This document shows positions 47,295-54,714 of a DNA stretch of 64,000 nucleotides, in pieces; the first letter of the stretch is position 1, and each line of letters opens with the position of its first letter. Under the pieces are notes generated by a model, which was not told the origin of the DNA, made no database searches, and saw only the letters and a list, made by a program, of their open reading frames with translations. Position numbers and translations under genes: made by a program. The stretch covers positions 62,001-126,000 of the forward strand of contig NZ_SMBU01000005.1 in the NCBI RefSeq assembly GCF_004342485.1. Reading direction: 5' to 3'. The stretch is from Roseateles saccharophilus (GTDB lineage: Bacteria; Pseudomonadota; Gammaproteobacteria; Burkholderiales; Burkholderiaceae_C).

Positions 47295-47306
47295 GAACGA
47301 TCGTTC
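47295..47306. promoter_or_regulatory. Palindromic operator for the TetR regulator
   Basis: GAACGATCGTTC is a perfect 12-bp palindrome flanked by A/T tracts (AAAAC before, TATTTT after). It is the only AT-rich patch near the operon head. Position and symmetry fit a TetR-family operator overlapping the operon promoter. Confidence 0.82.
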
Positions 47307-47476
47307 TATTTTGCAGGTCACACGCGTAACGGCGCCAGCTTGCCCCGGCGATTTCTAGGGTGATGCGCCTAATACTGCGGCAAACCTAGGGATGACCCTG
47401 GGGCCCCGGCTGTCACGGTGCCGCGCTTGAGCGCTGGCGCAGTTCTCGCTAGGCTCGCGGTCGGAGGTGAAGCCCA

Positions 47477-48034
47477 GTGGATGTTCTCCAGCTCGATGTC
47501 TCTGGCCGACCGCAAGCCTGGATCACGACGCGCGAAGCGGCCGTGATCTACGCCAGCGATGGCATCGCCTGGACGCTGGGCGACCCCTGCCAGGTGCTGC
47601 GCGGCGGCTGGCAGCGCGTCAGCGGGCGGCAGTCGCGCATCGAGGTCCATCCCATCATCGCCGTGCGCGGCGCGGTGCCCAGCCGGGCCTGGCGCCAGGC
47701 GCCGGCGCTGACGAACAGCAAGCTCTTCGTGCGCGACCGCTTCGTCTGCGCCTATTGCGGCCACCATGGCCTGCCCGAGGACCTGACGCGCGAGCACATC
47801 CAGCCCACGTCGCGCGGCGGCCAGGACAGCTGGATGAATTGCATCACCGCCTGCCGCCCCTGCAACGGCCGCAAGGGCAGCCGCCTGCCGGAGGAGGCGC
47901 ATATGAGCCTGCTCTACCTGCCCTATGTGCCCAGCCTGCACGAGGACATGATCCTGCGCGGGCGCCGCATCCTGGCCGACCAGATGGAGTTCCTGCTCGC
48001 CAGCGTGCCCCGCTCCAGCCGCCTGCACGGCTGA
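47477..48034 (+). CDS. HNH endonuclease family protein
   Basis: 185-residue protein. The start is a GTG at 47477 with a strong GGAGGTGA ribosome site 6 bases upstream. The HNH domain is in the middle: first CxxC 'FVCAYCGHHG', then 'LTREHIQPTSRGGQDSWMNCITAC' with the HNH His and Asn, and second CxxC 'CRPCNGRKG'. The N-terminal 80 residues precede the nuclease as in the common stand-alone HNH family of proteobacteria. Its physiological target is unknown; there is no restriction methylase, phage or defence gene nearby. Confidence 0.92.
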   Translation: MDVLQLDVSGRPQAWITTREAAVIYASDGIAWTLGDPCQVLRGGWQRVSGRQSRIEVHPIIAVRGAVPSRAWRQAPALTNSKLFVRDRFVCAYCGHHGLPEDLTREHIQPTSRGGQDSWMNCITACRPCNGRKGSRLPEEAHMSLLYLPYVPSLHEDMILRGRRILADQMEFLLASVPRSSRLHG

Positions 48035-48043
48035 CAAGCCCTC

Positions 48044-48145
48044 CCCCTACGCGCTTCGCGCGCCCCCTCAAGGGGGCTGAGCCCGGACACAAACAGTCCT
48101 GAGGACTGTCTGTGCCTGGCGAAGGACAAGGCCTCCGGCCTTGGC
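48044..48145. repeat. Palindrome-rich REP/BIME-like element
   Basis: Within 100 bases four perfect palindromes follow one another: GCGCTTCGCGC (48051-48061), GCCCCCT/AGGGGGC (48062-48077), ACAGTCCT-G-AGGACTGT (48093-48109) and CAAGGCC/GGCCTTG (48127-48143). They lie between the HNH gene and the lipoprotein gene. The first two resemble, in reverse, the repeat in msrQ. This is typical of REP clusters acted on by RayT proteins, and a RayT-like gene occurs at 33676. Confidence 0.7.
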
Positions 48146-48303
48146 AACTGCCAATGCCCTGGCAAAGCCAGATCCATGGCAGTCGCTGGGCAACACACCA
48201 CACCATGCTGACGGCGTAAAGAGTTGTAGCTCGCAGCCTCGGTCAGTCAACGGCGGGACAATGGCCTGCGTTGGGCTGCTGTTGTGCCCAAGGAGTCTCC
48301 CAA

Positions 48304-48798
48304 ATGTCCAAACTCATCACTTCCCTCTCCGTCGTCGCCGCGCTCGTGCTGTCGGCCTGCTCGACGACCAGCCCCGACGTCGTGCAGCGCGGTGACGCGC
48401 AACGCCTGTCCCAGGTCCAGGACGCCACCGTGCTGAACGTGCGCCCCGTCACCGTGGACGGCTCGCAGAGCGGCGTCGGCGGCGTGGCCGGCGGCGTCAC
48501 CGGCGCCATCGCGGGCAGCACGGTCGGCGGCAGGCGTGAAGGCCAGGTGGCCGGCGTGCTGGGTGCGGTGGCCGGCGCCGTCATCGGCAACGCCATCGAG
48601 CGCTCGGCCACGCGCGAGGACGCGCTGGAAATCATCGTCCAGTTGCGCAACGGCGAGCGCCGCTCCGTCATCCAGGCCAAGGGCGCCGAGACCTTCAACG
48701 CCGGTGACCCGGTCATCCTCGTGACGACCGGCGGCAAGACCCGCGTGACGCGCGCCCCCGCCGTCGCGCCGGCCGCGGCCCCGGGCAGCAACAGCTGA
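48304..48798 (+). CDS. Glycine-zipper outer membrane lipoprotein (SlyB/Pcp-like)
   Basis: 164-residue lipoprotein. Signal peptide with lipobox 'LSAC' (Cys19). A glycine-zipper region of about 40 residues ('GVGGVAGGVTGAIAGSTVGG', 'VLGAVAGAVIGNAIE') should insert in the outer membrane as in SlyB/Pcp (17 kDa antigen) proteins. The C-terminal part is a small beta domain ('EIIVQLRNGERRSVIQAKG'). A terminator hairpin 20 bp after the stop closes the unit. Confidence 0.9.
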   Translation: MSKLITSLSVVAALVLSACSTTSPDVVQRGDAQRLSQVQDATVLNVRPVTVDGSQSGVGGVAGGVTGAIAGSTVGGRREGQVAGVLGAVAGAVIGNAIERSATREDALEIIVQLRNGERRSVIQAKGAETFNAGDPVILVTTGGKTRVTRAPAVAPAAAPGSNS

Positions 48799-48818
48799 CG
48801 CCAGGCGCCGCAAAGGAC

Positions 48819-48845
48819 AATGGCGGGCTTTGGCCCGCCATTTTT
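48819..48845 (+). terminator. Rho-independent terminator
   Basis: AATGGCGGGC / GCCCGCCATT with a 4-base loop, followed by a T-run, ends the lipoprotein transcript. It lies only about 12 bp before the next ATG, so the next gene must have its own promoter or read through. Confidence 0.85.
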
Positions 48846-48856
48846 CTTTCCCGCCC

Positions 48857-49348
48857 ATGCCCGACATCATCGATACCGACGAACCCGTCCACGAGCCGCG
48901 CCTGTGGCGCGACAACGGCTGGACTGCCCAGGTCATCAAGAACGAGGACGACGAGGGCTGGGCCGTCGCGATGTTCAAGGCCGGCGAAAGCGAGCCGGCC
49001 CTGGTCGGCCCCTGGACCATGGGCCGCGACAAGAAGAATCCCAAGCCGCTGGACGGCAACGCCTTCAACACGCTGGTGAAGACGGCCTCCGAGGTGATCC
49101 GCCGCCACGAGCAGCAGCTGCACGCCCAGCTCAACAAGACGCTCTACGTCGCCCGCGACGGCGCCTGGCTGAAGATCACGCTGGAGATCGTGCCCGCCGA
49201 GGACGATCCCTATGCCTGGCTGCGCGCCTTCGACGCGGCCGGCGAGCAACTGGCCCAGGTCAAGGTGGCGGCCGGCTTCCGGCTCAGCCAGTCGGCCGCC
49301 GAGGCCTGGGTGGACGCCGGTTTCGAGCGGCCCGCAGGCAGGGACTGA
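48857..49348 (+). CDS. Conserved-type hypothetical protein
   Basis: 163-residue soluble protein with acidic N-terminus ('MPDIIDTDEPVHEPRLWRDNGW'), a beta-rich first half ('WTAQVIKNEDDEGWAVAMFKAG') and a helix. It has no signal peptide, metal or catalytic motif. An upstream in-frame ATG lies inside the terminator, so 48857 is chosen. Family unknown to me. Confidence 0.78.
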   Translation: MPDIIDTDEPVHEPRLWRDNGWTAQVIKNEDDEGWAVAMFKAGESEPALVGPWTMGRDKKNPKPLDGNAFNTLVKTASEVIRRHEQQLHAQLNKTLYVARDGAWLKITLEIVPAEDDPYAWLRAFDAAGEQLAQVKVAAGFRLSQSAAEAWVDAGFERPAGRD

Positions 49349-49431
49349 GGGCAATTCGGGGTCCGATTGCGGCCAGACGCGCCGCACCCGCCTCTGAAGA
49401 ATCGCGTGCATCCCATCTCACGGAGCACGCC

Positions 49432-49899
49432 ATGTCGTTTCGCATCACCGGGCTGCCGGCCCAGCCCTTCGCCCATCTATTCGGCCTGAGCGACGCCGAG
49501 CTCGCCCGCCACGGCGCCATCCGCCTGCCGACCCGGGAGGGCGACGCCCACCCCGACCGCATCGAACTCACCGACGCCAGGCCCGGAGAATCGGTGCTGC
49601 TCGTCAACCACGAGCACCAGCCGGCCGACACACCCTACCGCTCGCGCCACGCCGTCTTCGTCCGCGAGCACGCCGGCACGCCCTTCGACGCCGTCGACGA
49701 GGTGCCCGGCATGCTGAGCCGCCGCCTGCTGTCGCTGCGTGCCTTCGACGCCGCCGGCATGATGGTCGATGCCGACATCGCCGACGGCACGGCCCTCGAG
49801 CCCCTCATCGAGCGCCTGCTCGCGCGGCCCGACACCGCCTACATCCATGCCCACTTCGCGCGCCGCGGCTGCTATGCCGCGCTGATCCGGCGCGCCTGA
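49432..49899 (+). CDS. DUF1203 protein
   Basis: 155-residue protein that matches DUF1203: starts 'FRITGLPAQPFAHLFGLSDAELARHGA', with 'GESVLLVNHEHQPADTPYRSRHAVFV' in the middle and 'YIHAHFARRGCYAALIRR' at the end. The conserved His/Cys/Tyr residues hint at a cofactor or catalytic site, but no function is established for the family. GGAGCACGCC precedes the ATG. It is convergent with the acetyltransferase gene. Confidence 0.88.
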   Translation: MSFRITGLPAQPFAHLFGLSDAELARHGAIRLPTREGDAHPDRIELTDARPGESVLLVNHEHQPADTPYRSRHAVFVREHAGTPFDAVDEVPGMLSRRLLSLRAFDAAGMMVDADIADGTALEPLIERLLARPDTAYIHAHFARRGCYAALIRRA

Positions 49900-49911
49900 G
49901 GCAGCGGCTTC

Positions 49912-50454
49912 TCAGGCCCGGCCCTTCATCGCCAGCCAGTCGCTGCGCAGCAGCGACAGCGAATGGCAGTCCACATACTCGCCCGCGACGAAGACGATGC
50001 CGCGCTGGATGCCCTCGTGCTTGAAGCCGCACTTCTCGGCCACGCGCCGCGACGCATGGTTGTGCACCGACATGCCGCAGGACAACCGGTTCACCGGCCA
50101 GTTCTCGAACAGATAGTCCACCAGCAGCGCGGCGGCCTCGCTGGCCAGGCCCTGGCCGCGCATCGCGATGTCGGCCATGGTCCAGCCGATCTCGCGCGCC
50201 GTCGTGTAGCGGGCCGCGGCGAAGTGCACCACGTCCCCGATGACGCTGCCGTCGATCAGGTGGCAGATCAGCAGGCGCTCGGCGTCCTCGCCCGAGAAAC
50301 CGTTGTCCTTCCAGCGCTGGTCCACCGTGTGCGGTGTCATCATGCGCGAACCCATGAAGGGGCCGCGGATCTGTGGGTCGCTGCTGGTCCGTTTGAGCCA
50401 GGGCAGGTCGTCCTCGGTGACGTGGCGCAGGCCGACGCGTTGTCCTCTCAGCAT
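49912..50454 (-). CDS. GNAT-family N-acetyltransferase (RimJ/RimL-like)
   Basis: 180-residue acetyltransferase. The acetyl-CoA pyrophosphate-binding loop is 'MRGQGLASEAAALL' (R/QxxGxG/A), and the C-terminal 'NHASRRVAEKCGFKHEGI' is the characteristic motif B of RimJ/L enzymes. Its N-terminal 'LRGQRVGLRHVTEDDLPWL' fits the same group. The target (protein N-terminus or small molecule) is unknown. Confidence 0.92.
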   Translation of the reverse strand: MLRGQRVGLRHVTEDDLPWLKRTSSDPQIRGPFMGSRMMTPHTVDQRWKDNGFSGEDAERLLICHLIDGSVIGDVVHFAAARYTTAREIGWTMADIAMRGQGLASEAAALLVDYLFENWPVNRLSCGMSVHNHASRRVAEKCGFKHEGIQRGIVFVAGEYVDCHSLSLLRSDWLAMKGRA

Positions 50455-50468
50455 GGATTCCGTCCTTC

Positions 50469-50497
50469 AAAAAAAGAGGCCCGACCGGAGTCGGGCC
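50469..50497 (-). terminator. Rho-independent terminator of the acyl-CoA reductase gene
   Basis: Read on the minus strand: GGCCCGAC / GTCGGGCC with a 4-base loop, then CTCTTTTTTT. Lies 19 bp after the reductase stop and before the acetyltransferase start. Confidence 0.9.
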
Positions 50498-50515
50498 AGC
50501 GCAGAGTGTCCCTGT

Positions 50516-52510
50516 TTAGAAATGAATCCCGCGCATCATCTGCTGCAACGCAATCGCCTCGGGTGACAGGCCGCCGCCCTTGCTCTTGTCGCCCTTGGCC
50601 GCGTCGCTGTCCGGGAACATGCGGAAGCTCGTGTTCATGACGATCTGCGCGATGCGCGGCGCCGCGGCGTGCAGCATCTCGCCGGAGATGCCGAGCTTGG
50701 TCGCGATGCGCACCGGCTTGGCCACGCAGGCCTGGGCGATCATGTCGGCGGCCTCCTCGGGTGACAGCGTCGGCACGTTGTTGTAGATCTTGGTGGGCGC
50801 GATCATCGGCGTGCGCACCAGCGGCATGTTGATGGTCGTGAAGGTCACGCCGGTGTCGGCGAACTCGCTGGAGGCGCAGCGCGTCCAGGCATCCAGCGCG
50901 GCCTTGGAGGCGACATAGGCCGAGAAGCGCGGCGCATTCGTCAGCACGCCGATGGAGCTGATGTTGACGACATGGCCCTTGCGCTTGGCCACCATGCCCG
51001 GCAGCAGGCCCATGGTCACGCGCAGGCAGCCGAAGTAGTTCAGGTCCATCGTCCGCTGGAAGTCGTGGAAGCGGTCGTAGCTGGACTCGATGGCGCGGCG
51101 GATGGAGCGGCCGGCGTTGTTGATGAGGAAGTCGACGCCGCCGAAATTGCCGTTGCACCACTCGATCAGGTCGGCGCAGCCGGACTCGTCGGCGATGTCG
51201 CAGGCGAAGGCGTGGATCTGCGCCTCCTTGCCCGCCTTGTCCTTGATCTCGGCGACGGCCTCCTTCAGCTTGGCCTCGTCGCGGGCGCAGATCAGCGTGA
51301 TGGCGCCCGCCTCGGCGAACTTGATGGCCGCGGCCAGGCCGATGCCCGACGAGCCGCCGGTGACCAGCACCACCTTGCCGGCGGTCGCGCCGCGCAGGCT
51401 GCGGTCGATGAAGAGGTCGGGGTCGAGATGGCGCTCCCAGTAATCCCACAGCCGCCAGGCGTAGTCGTTCAGGTCGGGGCAGGTGATGCCGCTGCCCTTC
51501 AGCACGGCCTCGGTGTCGCGGCAGTCGAAGCGGGTCGGGTAGTTGATGAAGGTGAACATGTCCTCGGGCAGGCCGAGGTCCTTCATCACCGCGTTGCGGA
51601 TGCGACGCACCGGCGCCAGCGCCATCAGGCCCTTCTTCACGCTCTTGGGGATGAAGCCCATCAGCGCGGCGTTGATGAAGAGGTTCATCTTGGGCGCGTG
51701 CGCGGCCTTGCTGAAGATGTCCAGCACGTCGCCGACGCGGTAGCCCTTGGGGTCCACGAGGTGGTAGCAGCCCTGGCCCTTCGTGACCTTGTGCGAGATG
51801 TGGTCCAGCGCGTCGACGACGAAGTCCACCGGCACGATGTTCATGCGACCGCCCTCCAGGCCCACGCTCGGCATCCAGGGCGGCAGGATCTGGCGCATGC
51901 GCTGGATCAGCTTGAACACGTAGTAAGGCCCGTCGATCTTGTCCATCTCGCCGGTCCTGGAATCACCGACGACCATCGCGGGGCGGTAGACCGTCCAGGG
52001 GCGCTTGCACTCCTTGCGCACGAGCTTCTCGCTCTCGTGCTTGGTCATGAAATAGGGGTGATCGAGGTTCTCGGCCTCGTCGAACATGTCCTCGCGGAAC
52101 ACGCCTTCGTAAAGGCCCGCGGCGGCGATGGAGGAGACGTGGTGCACATGGCCGGCCTCGATGGCCTGCGCGAACTCCACCATGCTGCGCGTGCCCTCGA
52201 TGTTGACGGCGACCTGCGACTCCTCGTCCGCGCTCAGGTCGTAGACGGCGGCGAGGTGGTAGAGGTGGTCGATCTGGCCCTTCAGGCTCTTGATGACGTC
52301 GCTGGCCACGCCGAGCTTCTTGCTCGTCAGGTCACCGTAGACGGGAATGGCGCGTGTCTTGGACACGCCCCAGTAGGCGAGCAGGTCGGGCAGCTTGGCC
52401 GCGCTCTCCTCGCGCATCAGGAAGTGGACCGTGCTGCCCCGGCGGGCCAGCAGCTTCTTGACGAGTCGCTTGCCGATGAAGCCGGTGGCACCGGTGACGA
52501 AATACTGCAT
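50516..52510 (-). CDS. Two-domain fatty acyl-CoA reductase (alcohol-forming)
   Basis: 664-residue NADPH enzyme. The N-terminal NAD_binding_4 domain (1 to about 370) has 'TGATGFIG' and a YxxxK active site in 'PYFMTKHESEK'. The C-terminal classical SDR domain has 'VTGGSSGIG', 'NNAGRSIRR' and 'FSAYVASK'. Architecture, length and many blocks ('GEMDKIDGPYYVFKLIQ', 'NIVPVDFVVDALDHI', 'MNTSFRMFPDS') match the Marinobacter fatty acyl-CoA reductase that turns acyl-CoA into fatty alcohol for wax esters. That product is inference from similarity recalled without a search. Start at 52510 with GGAG upstream. Divergent from the phasin gene. Confidence 0.9.
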   Translation of the reverse strand: MQYFVTGATGFIGKRLVKKLLARRGSTVHFLMREESAAKLPDLLAYWGVSKTRAIPVYGDLTSKKLGVASDVIKSLKGQIDHLYHLAAVYDLSADEESQVAVNIEGTRSMVEFAQAIEAGHVHHVSSIAAAGLYEGVFREDMFDEAENLDHPYFMTKHESEKLVRKECKRPWTVYRPAMVVGDSRTGEMDKIDGPYYVFKLIQRMRQILPPWMPSVGLEGGRMNIVPVDFVVDALDHISHKVTKGQGCYHLVDPKGYRVGDVLDIFSKAAHAPKMNLFINAALMGFIPKSVKKGLMALAPVRRIRNAVMKDLGLPEDMFTFINYPTRFDCRDTEAVLKGSGITCPDLNDYAWRLWDYWERHLDPDLFIDRSLRGATAGKVVLVTGGSSGIGLAAAIKFAEAGAITLICARDEAKLKEAVAEIKDKAGKEAQIHAFACDIADESGCADLIEWCNGNFGGVDFLINNAGRSIRRAIESSYDRFHDFQRTMDLNYFGCLRVTMGLLPGMVAKRKGHVVNISSIGVLTNAPRFSAYVASKAALDAWTRCASSEFADTGVTFTTINMPLVRTPMIAPTKIYNNVPTLSPEEAADMIAQACVAKPVRIATKLGISGEMLHAAAPRIAQIVMNTSFRMFPDSDAAKGDKSKGGGLSPEAIALQQMMRGIHF

Positions 52511-52703
52511 GCGGGTCTCCTGCTTGTGGATTCGGACAATGTCGCATTGATTCTTCACCATCGCCGAAACCGGCCCGGTGGGCACTTTCCCGAGGAATCG
52601 GCGCAGCGCCACGGTAGAGCGCACTCACTAGGAATCCCCGTGCCGATGCGGGATCCGGCCGCTACAGTCTCGTCAGCAACTCGCTCACTCGAAAGGACGA
52701 CCC

Positions 52704-53438
52704 ATGGTCAAGAAGCTCCAGAAGATGGCTGACAAGAAGAAGGCTGCGGCCGCCACCGGCCTGCCCAAGGGCCTGCTCGACGGCGCGATGGCACAGAACG
52801 TCAAGGACAGCGCCCAGCAGATCTGGGCCGCCGGCCTCGCCTCCTTCGCCAAGGCCCAGGGCGAAGGCTCCAAGGTCTTCGAGGCCCTCGTCTCCGAAGG
52901 ACTGAAATTGCAGAAGAAGACCCAATCCGCCGCCGAGGAAAAGCTCAGCGCCGTGGCCACCAAGGTCAGCGGCATGGCCGGTGACGTCGGCGCCAAGGCC
53001 GGCCAGCACTGGGACAAGCTGGAAAGCATCTTCGAGGCCCGCGTCGCCAAGGCACTGAAGACGCTGAACGTGCCCTCCGCCGGCGACGTGCAGAGCCTCA
53101 TCAAGCGCATCGACGAGCTGGCCGTGTCGGCTGGCCTGAAGAAGGCCGCACCGGCCAAGGCCGCGAAGACAGCCCGCAAGGCCGTCGTCAAGAAGGCTGC
53201 AGTCGCGAAGAAGGCCGTCGCCGCCAAGGCCGAGCCGGTCAAGAAGGCCGCCGCCAAGAGGGCTGCGCCCGTGAAGGCCGCCGCCAAGGCCGTGGCCAAG
53301 AAGGCTGCTGCCACCCCGGCGAAGAAGGCCGCCGCGCCCGCCAAGAAGGCCGCCCCGGCCAAGCGCGCCCCGGCCGCCAGGAAAGCTGCCGCAGCGCCCG
53401 CCGTCGAGGTGAAGGCCGAGCAGGCCACCCAGGCCTGA
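52704..53438 (+). CDS. Phasin with histone-H1-like tail (PhaF/PhaI-like)
   Basis: 244-residue polyhydroxyalkanoate granule-associated protein. Residues 25-140 form the amphipathic phasin helix bundle ('AQNVKDSAQQIWAAGLASFAKAQGEGSKVFEALV' is the diagnostic region). From about residue 145 to 235 the chain is Ala/Lys/Pro repeats ('KKAA', 'AAPAKK') like the DNA-binding tail of PhaF, which ties granules to the nucleoid for even partition. AAAGGA ribosome site upstream. Followed 25 bp later by a patatin lipase. Confidence 0.9.
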   Translation: MVKKLQKMADKKKAAAATGLPKGLLDGAMAQNVKDSAQQIWAAGLASFAKAQGEGSKVFEALVSEGLKLQKKTQSAAEEKLSAVATKVSGMAGDVGAKAGQHWDKLESIFEARVAKALKTLNVPSAGDVQSLIKRIDELAVSAGLKKAAPAKAAKTARKAVVKKAAVAKKAVAAKAEPVKKAAAKRAAPVKAAAKAVAKKAAATPAKKAAAPAKKAAPAKRAPAARKAAAAPAVEVKAEQATQA

Positions 53439-53463
53439 TACGGCTGACTGACCCTTCTGTCCC

Positions 53464-54711
53464 ATGAGCCAGCCGAAGATCGGTTTGGCCCTGGCAGGCG
53501 GAGGCCCACTGGGCGCCATCTATGAAGTTGGCGCCCTTTGTGCTTTGGAAGAGGCCATCGACGGCCTCGACTTCACCGCCTGCGACGGCTACATCGGCGT
53601 CAGCGCGGGCGGCTTCATCGCAGCAGGCCTGGCCAACGGCATGACGCCGCGCCAGCTCTGCGCCGCCTTCATCGAGAACACCGCCGAGCCGCCGGACCGC
53701 TTCGACCCGGCCGACCTGCTGGAGCCCGCCTGGCGCGAGTTCGGCCAGCGCCTGCGCCAGCTGCCGGCCCTGCTCGCCCATGCCGCCCGCGAGGTGCTGT
53801 TCGAGGGCCGCTCCCTGCTCGGCGCCATCGAGCGCCTGGGCCGCGTGCTGCCCACCGGCCTGCTGTCCAGCGAGCGCTTCGGCGAGGCGCTGACGCGGGT
53901 CTTCGCCGTGCCGGGCCGCAGCAACGACTTCCGCAAGCTGCGCCGGCCCCTCGTGCTCGTCGCCACCGACCTCGACAGCGGCGAGGCCGTGCCCTTCGGC
54001 ACGCCGGGCTGGGACCATGTGCCCATCTCGAGCGCCGTGCAGGCCAGCGCCGCCCTGCCCGGCCTGTTCCCGCCGGTCGAGATCGACGGCCACCACTTCG
54101 TCGACGGCGCGCTGAAGAAGACGCTACACGCCTCGGTGCTGCTGGACCGCGGCCTGGACCTGCTGATCTGCCTCAACCCCCTGGTGCCCTATGCGAGCGA
54201 CCGCCACTCGCCGGCCCGCGAGGACCGCTCGCGCCGTGCCCGCGACCTGGCCCGCAAGCTCGGCCGCCCCGGCGGGCGCTGGCTGCGCCCCGGCATCCCG
54301 CGCCTGGTGGACGGCGGCCTGCCGCTGGTGCTGTCGCAGACCTTCCGCTCGCTGATCCACTCACGCCTGGCCCTCGGGCTCAAGGGCTACGAGCTGACCC
54401 ACCCGCAAACCGACATCCTGCTGTTCGAGCCCGACCCGCACGATGCCGAGTTCTTCATGGCCAACACCTTCAGCTACAGCCAGCGCCGCCACCTGGCCGA
54501 GCACGCCTACCAGGCCACGCGCCAGTTGCTGCGCGAGCGTGCCGTCACGCTCAAGCCCCGGCTCGCAGCCGTCGGCCTGGTCCTGCGCGAAGACCTGCTG
54601 TCCGACCTGGAAGCCCGCCTGCTGCCCGTGCCGGGTGAGACGGGCGTGGACCAGGCGCTGCGCACGCTGCGCCGCAGCCTAACGGTGCTGGAGCGCCGCA
54701 AGCGGCGCTGA
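53464..54711 (+). CDS. Patatin-like phospholipase
   Basis: 415-residue serine hydrolase with the Ser-Asp dyad of patatins: oxyanion loop 'AGGGPLGAIYEVG' (residues 11-23), nucleophile Ser47 in 'GVSAGGFIAAG', and Asp in 'FVDGALKKT' near residue 217. The remaining 200 residues are a helical extension. Its position directly after the phasin suggests action on lipid or PHA at the granule surface, which is inference. No signal peptide, so cytoplasmic. Confidence 0.93.
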   Translation: MSQPKIGLALAGGGPLGAIYEVGALCALEEAIDGLDFTACDGYIGVSAGGFIAAGLANGMTPRQLCAAFIENTAEPPDRFDPADLLEPAWREFGQRLRQLPALLAHAAREVLFEGRSLLGAIERLGRVLPTGLLSSERFGEALTRVFAVPGRSNDFRKLRRPLVLVATDLDSGEAVPFGTPGWDHVPISSAVQASAALPGLFPPVEIDGHHFVDGALKKTLHASVLLDRGLDLLICLNPLVPYASDRHSPAREDRSRRARDLARKLGRPGGRWLRPGIPRLVDGGLPLVLSQTFRSLIHSRLALGLKGYELTHPQTDILLFEPDPHDAEFFMANTFSYSQRRHLAEHAYQATRQLLRERAVTLKPRLAAVGLVLREDLLSDLEARLLPVPGETGVDQALRTLRRSLTVLERRKRR

Positions 54712-54714
54712 GCA

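Noticed and set aside
47369-48037. Minus-strand frame opposite the HNH gene
   Set aside because: The plus-strand gene has a strong ribosome site and zinc-cysteine pairs; the reverse frame has neither.
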